Of a DNA stretch of 64,000 nucleotides, positions 57,784 through 64,000 are shown in pieces. Position 1 is the stretch's first letter. Every line of letters begins with the position of its first letter. Position numbers and translations under genes: made by a program. The DNA lies in contig JAEHOE010000014.1 in the NCBI GenBank assembly GCA_016858145.1, positions 1,302,001-1,366,000 on the forward strand, given 5' to 3'. Source of the DNA: Edaphochlamys debaryana (Eukaryota; Chlorophyta; Chlorophyceae; Chlamydomonadales). The notes under the pieces were generated by a model. It saw only the letters and a program-made list of their open reading frames with translations. It was not told the origin of the DNA and did not search any database.

Positions 57784-60700
57784 ATGCAAGGCGCCGGCTC
57801 GCTCGGCGACCTGGACGCCCTTGATGGCCTGCTCGAGTCCTACTTGGGCGGAGCAGGAGACCCACAGCAGGCGGCAGCTTTCCTCAACCATGCTCCTCAG
57901 CCCCAGGGGATGCCGGGTATGCAGGGTATGCAGCAGCCACATATGATGCAGCATATGGGCATGCACGGCACACTTCCGGGGCCTGGGATGCCGCACGGGG
58001 GCATGATGGGCCAGGCGCAACCGGGTCAGCATCCCGGTCTCGCGATGGGCATGCAGCAAGGAATGATGCCCGGCGTCGCTGGCGGCCACCCAAGCGCTGG
58101 CGCTTACGGCGCCGGCGGGATGGGTGCGCCCGGGATGGCGCCGGGCGGTATGGGAGCCGGCGGCATGCCTGGCGCCGGCATGCCCGGGATGGCCCCGGGC
58201 GGTATGCACGGCGCTCCCGGTATGGCCCCTGGCGGCATGGCCAGCCCCGGCGGCATGACTGGTGCAGGCGGCATGGGCCCCGGCGGCGGCATGGGCGCTG
58301 GCGGCGGCATGGGCCCGGGCGGCGGCATGGGCCCCGGGGCCGGCATGAACGGCAGCCTGCAGAGCCTGCTGGGGCTGAGCGGCATGGGCCTGGCGGGCCT
58401 GGGCGGCCTGGGCGGGTCCATGGAGGCCCAGCTGCTGGGCCTGCAGGGGGGCATGGGCATGAGCGCGGCGGGCATGGGCCCGGGGGGCGGGGGCATGGGC
58501 CCCGGGGGCCCTATGGGGGGCATCATGGGCCGCACCTCGGTCACCACGGCGCAGCCGGTGACTCAGCAGGCGGGGGGGGGCGGGGGGCGGCAAGGGCGGC
58601 GGCAAGACCACGGGCGGGCGGCGGGGGCGCTCCGGCAGCCGGCGCGGGCGCTCCGAGGCGGGGTCCTCGGACGGCGAGCTGGACTCCAACTCGGACTCGG
58701 CCTCCTCGGACGGCGACGCGCCCGCCCACACCAAGAAGAAGCGCGAGGGGGGCGGCGGCGAGGACGACGCGGAGAGGCGGCACGCGGCGCTGCAGGAGAA
58801 GGTGGGGGCGGGGGGGTGGGAGTGAAGGAGGGGCGGCGGGCGTGGGGGTGTGGACGGGCGTTGGGGGGAGGGAAGACCTGGAGTTAGAGGGCGGTTGGTT
58901 GGCGGTAGAAGAGGGGCTATGACTTGCGAGGGAAAGTGAGCACGGTTGGATGCGTGTGCTTTTGACGGGGCTGTTGCTGGAGCAAGAGGAAGGCCCCCAT
59001 GCTCACCACCCCTATGCGCCACCCCTCCTTCCCACCCTCCCCAGAACCGCAAAGCCCAGCGCCGCTTCCGTGAGAGGCAGAAGGTGAGCTCCCCGGAGTG
59101 TCCGGGGGGAATAGGGGGGAATCGCTTGTCCTAGCCTTGGCCCCGGCGTGTTTGTGTGAAGGGGGAAGTAGGGAGTAGGGGTTGCCTTCCGATCGGCTGG
59201 CTGGCTCTACACTGGCAGGTTATTGCGGCCTTCCCTTGGTGAACCATCTGTCCTCCCCCCCCCTCCCCCCCTGTCCTCCTCTCCCCCCAGACCAAGCTGC
59301 TCGAGCTCCAGAAGCAGATCGAGGAGCTCACGGGCAAGGTGTCGGGGCTGCAGACTGAGAACGCGGCGCTGCACAGCCGCACAAGCATACTGGAAAAGGT
59401 GTGTGTGGGGGGGGGGGCGAGGAGGAGACAAGGGGTCCGGGGCGTGCTGGAGGGGTTGGTAAGGGGGGTCCCACCTAGCCTCGGTAACCTCACCTCCCAA
59501 CCTGGCCTGGCACTCCTCTCCTTACCCCCGACCCCCCCCCAGGTCCTGGACATGCGCAATGAGCAGATCCAGGTCATGCAGGAGAACAAGGAGGTGGGGG
59601 GGGGGGGGTGGAGGAAGGGGGGGAAGGTGCTTCGGCCTCGGTTCTAGGCCCCAAACTGGCACAGCGCAGCACTTCCTCCCCGAACTCACGCGTTCAGTCA
59701 AGCCACCCCGAGGCCACCCACGCGATCACCCCTCATCCGCTCCCCCGCCCCCCTCCCCCCCAGGTGACCGAGGCGCAGCTGGCCTCCCAGCTGGGCCCGG
59801 GCCAGGCGCTGGTGCCGCTCACCCCCGAGGCCATCAAGGAGATGAGCAGCGAGGACATATACAGGTGGGGGGGGGAGGGGAGGAGAGGGGTGGCATGGCG
59901 GGGTGTAAGCGCTGATGTGCACAAGGAGGGGTGGCACTGGTGTGGGGAAGGGCGGTCAGCTCTGTGGCCCCCTGGGACGCGCCAGCGTCCAGCGCAACCC
60001 CGCCCTCGTGCACCCTCGTCCAACCCCTCTCTAACATAAACACCCCCCCCCATCCCCCAGGGTGTACCAGACGTACGTCAAGGAGCTGTCCCTGCGCCTG
60101 GCCCTGTGCGACCCAGCGGCCGCGGGCAAGGAGGGGCCGGAGGCGGGGCAGGGGCAGGGCGGCGAGGGGCAGGCGCAGGGCGGCGCGGGCACGCCCGAGG
60201 GCGGCGCGGGCTCCGAGGGGGGCGCGGGGGCCCCGGGCGATGCGGCGGTGGCGGCGGCTCAGCAGGAGGTGGAGCGGCTGGTGCGGGAGCTGGTGAGGGG
60301 GGGGAGGGGAAAGGGGGGGAGAGGGTATGGGGTGGGAAAGGGCAATGTGGGCCGGCTGATGGAGGGGTGGTGACTTGGGCGTTACATGGGGGCTTCTGCT
60401 GAGCGCATGGGGGAAGGGCCGACGGACCCAGCTGGGGGTAGGGCCTCGCTTGCAACAAGCCTTCCTGTGAAACCTTCCTGTGAACTCCCTTCCCTCCCCC
60501 CAGTCCGTGATGCTGATGCGCCTGGGCGTGGCCAAGCCCCTGGAGGCGCGCAAGTTCATTGTCTTCTCGCGCCAGTACCTGGGCAACACGGAGCGGGAGG
60601 TCATCGAGCTGTGGAAGAGCGTCATGGTGGGGGTGGAGGGGGGAGAGATGCGCACGGGTCTGTGGGGAGGAGAACGGGGCATTGGTGGTCGTGCACCAGG

Positions 60701-61853
60701 CCACGACCGCTGTCCTCCTATGCCTCTCCCGTTAATAAACTCGAACACCGCGTCCCGCCCTCCCCCTCCCCTTCCCCCTCCCCCCCCAGACCCACATCGC
60801 GCTCTCCCCCGAGCAGAAGCGCGAGATCGTGGAGCTTAAGCGCATGTTCCTGACCAAGATCGAGCCCATCATGGAGGAGCGCAAGCACCTCAACGTCTCC
60901 ATCCAGACCAACCTGCCGCACGACACCTTCCACACCAAGAACTCCATCTCATACATCAAGGTGGGAGTGGACAGAGTGGGGAAGGGGCTTTGTTGTCAGC
61001 ATAGCGCTAGCCCCTGACCCTCACCCATCGCTTCCTGGAGAGCGTCCTTTGATCCACCCTCCCCCCCCCCCAGGCCCACGAGGCCGTGTCCAAGCTGCGC
61101 GACAACCTGCGCAGTGAGCAGCACGTGGTGCTGGAGTTCGCGGTGGCCGTGTTCCGGGGCGTGTTCCGCAGCGCGCAGATGGCCACGCTGCTGGTGCGCT
61201 GCTACCCCGCGGTGCCGGACGCGCTGGGCATCGCCTCGGCGCTGGCGGCGGAGCTGGGGGAGACCGAGAGCCTGGCCACGCAGCAGCTCACGCTGGCGCT
61301 GGGGGGGTACGCGGGTGAGAGCTGGGAATGGGGGGGGAAGGGTGGGGGAAGGCCGGGACAGAGGGCCTTGTCGTTGGCCAGCGATAGGCGAGGGCAAGGG
61401 GGGAAGGGGAAAGAGGAGGGCGCAAGGGGAGATGAAGGGCGCAGTGGACGGGGTGGTCGGGCTCGTCTTCCCACGCCTCCCGCGCACCGAGTCCCAACCC
61501 TCCCCTCTCCCTTTCCCCTCTTGCCCCCTCTTTCCGTTCCCCCAGCCGGCCCCCAGGCGGGCGCTGCCGGCGGCGGCCTGCTGTCCATCCACCCCTCGCT
61601 CATGCCCCTGGCGGACGCCAACGCGGGCCTGGGCGCGGGCCTGCTGGCGCAGCAGCAGCAGGCGGCGCAGCAGCTCCTGCAGCAGCAGCACCTGCTGGCG
61701 GGGGGGCAGGGGGGGGTGGGGGTGGGGCAGCAGGGGGTGGGGGTGGGGCAGCAGGGGGGCGTGCAGGGGCAGCAGATGGGGCAGGGGCAGCAGCAGCAGC
61801 AGCCGGGCATGTACGGGGCGCCCGTGGGCGGAGGCCCCTTCCCGGGCTACTGA
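57784..61853 (+). CDS. bZIP transcription factor
   Basis: DNA-binding regulator of about 796 aa, nuclear. Ten exons: 57784-58801, 59045-59083, 59291-59398, 59543-59593, 59764-59864, 60061-60292, 60504-60626, 60790-60960, 61074-61314, 61546-61853. The N-terminus is extremely Met/Gly-rich (GGMGAPGMAPGG type). A Ser/Asp stretch (SDGELDSNSDSASSDGD) precedes the basic region NRKAQRRFRERQK, whose asparagine and arginine contacts are intact, and the zipper LLELQKQIEELTGKVSGLQT in exon 3. Exons 5-9 form a helical domain (RKFIVFSRQYLGNTEREVIE) that I cannot name. The C-terminus is Gln-rich, as in activation domains. The exons sum to one base too many: exon 1 changes frame in the G-run near 58570-58590, probably an assembly error. 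Confidence 0.82.
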
Positions 61854-62475
61854 GCGGTGGAAGAGGCGGTTGGGTGGGGCGTGGGGGGGCGGTTTGCGAG
61901 CAGGGGGTGAGGGGTATGGGGCGAAGGGTCGGGTGGAAGGGGCGTAGGGTTTGGCGCTAGCGGTGAGCCGGGGCACGCAGTGAGCTGGGGCGGGTAGTCC
62001 ATGACACGTCGGTGCGGGGTCCGGGGGGAGGAAGGGTGAGAACCCCGGCTTTGGCACAGAGCGTTGGGCCGCGGCGTACAAGGGTAGGGACGGAAGTGGG
62101 GGGGGCGTGTCATGGGGAGGGATGGCGGTTGTCGGGGTTGAGGTGTGAAGGTGTGAAGGCCCATGGGCGGGCGACGCATGGCACTGAGGCGCATGGGCTG
62201 TGGGGGTTGGGCCAGGGATGCTGCGGGCCGTGGCCGAGAGGCTGCGGCGAGGGGCTGCGGGGTATGGCTTTGAAACGGCTCCTGCTGTCGCAACGGTACC
62301 GGTACTGCGGGCAGTAGACGTTCGCCCGGTTGATGCTGGGCCCCGCTGTAGGCGGCTGTCCCTTGTTGCGCTGACGCTTGAGGGCGTTGAGGGGTTCTGG
62401 GCAAGGCGAGGGTGCCGCTGCACCGGGATCGCGGGCAAAGCAGACCTGGCCCGGGGTGGCTTTGGCTGGTGCCGT

Positions 62476-62480
62476 TGTAA
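62476..62480 (+). terminator. Candidate poly(A) signal TGTAA, bZIP gene
   Basis: First TGTAA behind the bZIP stop, giving a 3' UTR of about 0.63 kb. An alternative lies at 62918-62922. Confidence 0.45.
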
Positions 62481-62908
62481 CGCACCTGCAACGCGCACAA
62501 CCGGGCAGGTCAGGCTCGTATCCCCTGTTCCCCCATCCGCCAGCCCTCATCACGAGCGCCTCCGCACCCCAGGGGCCCGGGCGCATTGGCAACTGCAGGT
62601 ACGAAGCAGGGGTTGAAAGCCAGGAAGTGCCCATGCCCATGCAACCGCGAGCGCTTTCCCACGGCAGCAAGGCGCCGAGGCCAAGGCAGGTAGTCAAGGC
62701 TGGGAGGAGGGGGCGTAGCTGGGCGTGGGCGGGGTTAAGGATAGGGGTGCCAGGCAAGGGAGTGTGCAAGGGCACGGCCCGGGGAACCAGTCGCCTGCTG
62801 CCCAGGGCATGGCAAGTTGGCAACAGTTCAATCAGGCAGTAGGAAGCGAATAAGAAAGCACGCTCTCCGGCGGCTCGCAAGGTATCCCGGCCCGTCCAAC
62901 CCATTCGT

Positions 62909-62922
62909 TTACAGACCTGTAA
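62909..62922. terminator. Back-to-back TGTAA signals on both strands
   Basis: TTACA at 62909-62913 (TGTAA on the minus strand) and TGTAA at 62918-62922 on the plus strand are four bases apart. They may end the ankyrin-like gene and the bZIP gene respectively. Confidence 0.5.
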
Positions 62923-63733
62923 GTGACGAGAGAACCTACCGGGCGGGGGCGGGGTTGGCTGGGCGTGCGGGGCGGCTGGACCTGAACTGTACTGGAGCGT
63001 GCTGATCTGCTGTCAGGCAGGGGCGTGTGGGGGTAGGGATAGAAGGCGTGCGGAGCGCGGAACGCTTTACATCTTGATGGAGAAGTGCTGCAGTGCGCTT
63101 GAAACCCACCTTGTCACTCCCCATCACGCCTTGGCGGACTCAAGGCCCCTGCCCACCTCGGCCTGTCCAGTGCCATGGCCTGCGGCCGAACTGAAGCCTT
63201 CCCCGCAGCCCACACTGCTCTCCTCCGTGCCCTCTGGCGACCTCCACCTCACCCCCCCAAACACGCACACACAGAAGTACCGGGATGGGCGGGATGGTCG
63301 GGTTTCGGTTTCCCCGGGCTTCCGGTTCCGTATTTGCGGCCGGCTGGCTAATCACCGCGCCTGAGACTCCCAGGCTCATGCGAGCAGCCCTTCACACAGA
63401 AGTACTCTATTTCCTCAGCCCGTAACTCAACACCGGGAATACGCTCTGCTCCTGCCATCACGTCAGCACTACAGCCGCATAATGCACACTATGCTTCGTG
63501 CCCCCAAGTTTGCAGGTGAAACCGCCTGCCCATCAGGCCTCCATCCGCCGCACCACAGCACTCTCCTCCGCGGGCCCTCCTGCGCCCGGTCCTCCTACTC
63601 CTGCCCCTCCAAGCCCTCGCTCGCTGCAATGTGCGCCCTTGGCTGAGGTGCTGCCGCCAGCGGACACACGAGGACACCGCTCCGCTCATGGCTCCCACCG
63701 GCAGCGGTGCCGTCCAGGCGGACGTCTGCGGCC

Positions 63734-64000
63734 TCACTGGCTGGCCACCCACGCCGTGACCGCCGCGGTGTCCGCTTCACGTTCGGACTCTCGCAGCCCG
63801 ACGTGACGCCGGCGGCCCACCGTCGCCAGCACCTCGCCCCAGTCGGCCACCGGGCAGCCCTGCGCCAGCATCCACCGCAGCGTGCCCAGCGGGGCCCCCG
63901 CCCCCACGGCCTTGGCCATCAGCTTGTTGCCCGCGGGCCCGAAGGCCAGGCCCAGGCGGTGCAGGCAGGGGAGCATCCACCACGGGCAGAACTTTGATGT
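63734..64000 (-). CDS. Ankyrin-like protein, C-terminal part
   Basis: Partial: the frame runs in from the right edge and ends at a stop at 63734. The visible 88 codons read KFCPWWMLPCLHRLGLAFGP, then GAPLGTLRWMLAQGCPVADW and end AAVTAWVASQ. LRWMLAQGCPV is the style of degenerate ankyrin repeats abundant in this algal group. Function unknown. TGTAA on the minus strand at 62913 fits its 3' end, with a UTR of about 0.8 kb. Confidence 0.55.
   Translation of the reverse strand, partial: TSKFCPWWMLPCLHRLGLAFGPAGNKLMAKAVGAGAPLGTLRWMLAQGCPVADWGEVLATVGRRRHVGLRESEREADTAAVTAWVASQ

Larger units (their letters stand above)
61854..63733. other. Convergent intergenic region, bZIP and ankyrin-like genes
   Basis: Holds both 3' UTRs. 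Plus-strand TGTAA lies at 62476 and 62918, minus-strand TGTAA at 62913-62909. No other gene is supported. Confidence 0.55.

Overview
The window is nuclear DNA of a green alga, most likely of the Chlamydomonas/Volvox group. It is very GC-rich. Its genes are split by many short introns with GT...AG borders and C-rich acceptor tracts, it is full of short tandem repeats, and several genes end near TGTAA, the usual volvocalean poly(A) signal. The species cannot be told. All gene models were spliced by eye; unless noted, exon lengths sum to a whole number of codons.

Layout. 0-10 kb: a divergent pair of secretory-pathway genes, a GT61-like glycosyltransferase (minus) and a carbohydrate sulfotransferase (plus), 414 bp between start codons. 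12-15 kb: a Nudix hydrolase of the CoA-diphosphatase type. 17-23.4 kb: an 18-exon alpha-amylase with a probable transit peptide and an N-terminal ACT domain; three of its introns are GC-AG and one exon is only 13 nt.

25-49 kb: a cluster of fast-evolving, low-complexity genes. Gene A (minus, CUE domain) and gene B (plus) are diverged paralogues in inverted orientation, sharing exon layout, first intron and promoter. Between them lies a weak candidate gene C. Then follow an LRR-like gene D with a decayed 5' region, a dead exon copied from the GT61 gene, a nuclear-looking gene E, a retroelement-like remnant, and gene F, a katanin-type AAA protein lacking the Walker B glutamate and fused to an unknown C-terminal domain. 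E and F share an acidic module. A, B and E (and the region before D) carry an E2F-like TGGCGGGAAA box upstream.

49.7-56.5 kb: a large minus-strand gene joining a Hel2/ZNF598-type RING and zinc-finger ubiquitin ligase to an NFX1-type CPCG and R3H tail. 57.8-61.9 kb: a bZIP protein gene with one apparent single-base frame break in a G-run. 63.7 kb to the end: the 3' part of an ankyrin-like gene that runs off the window.
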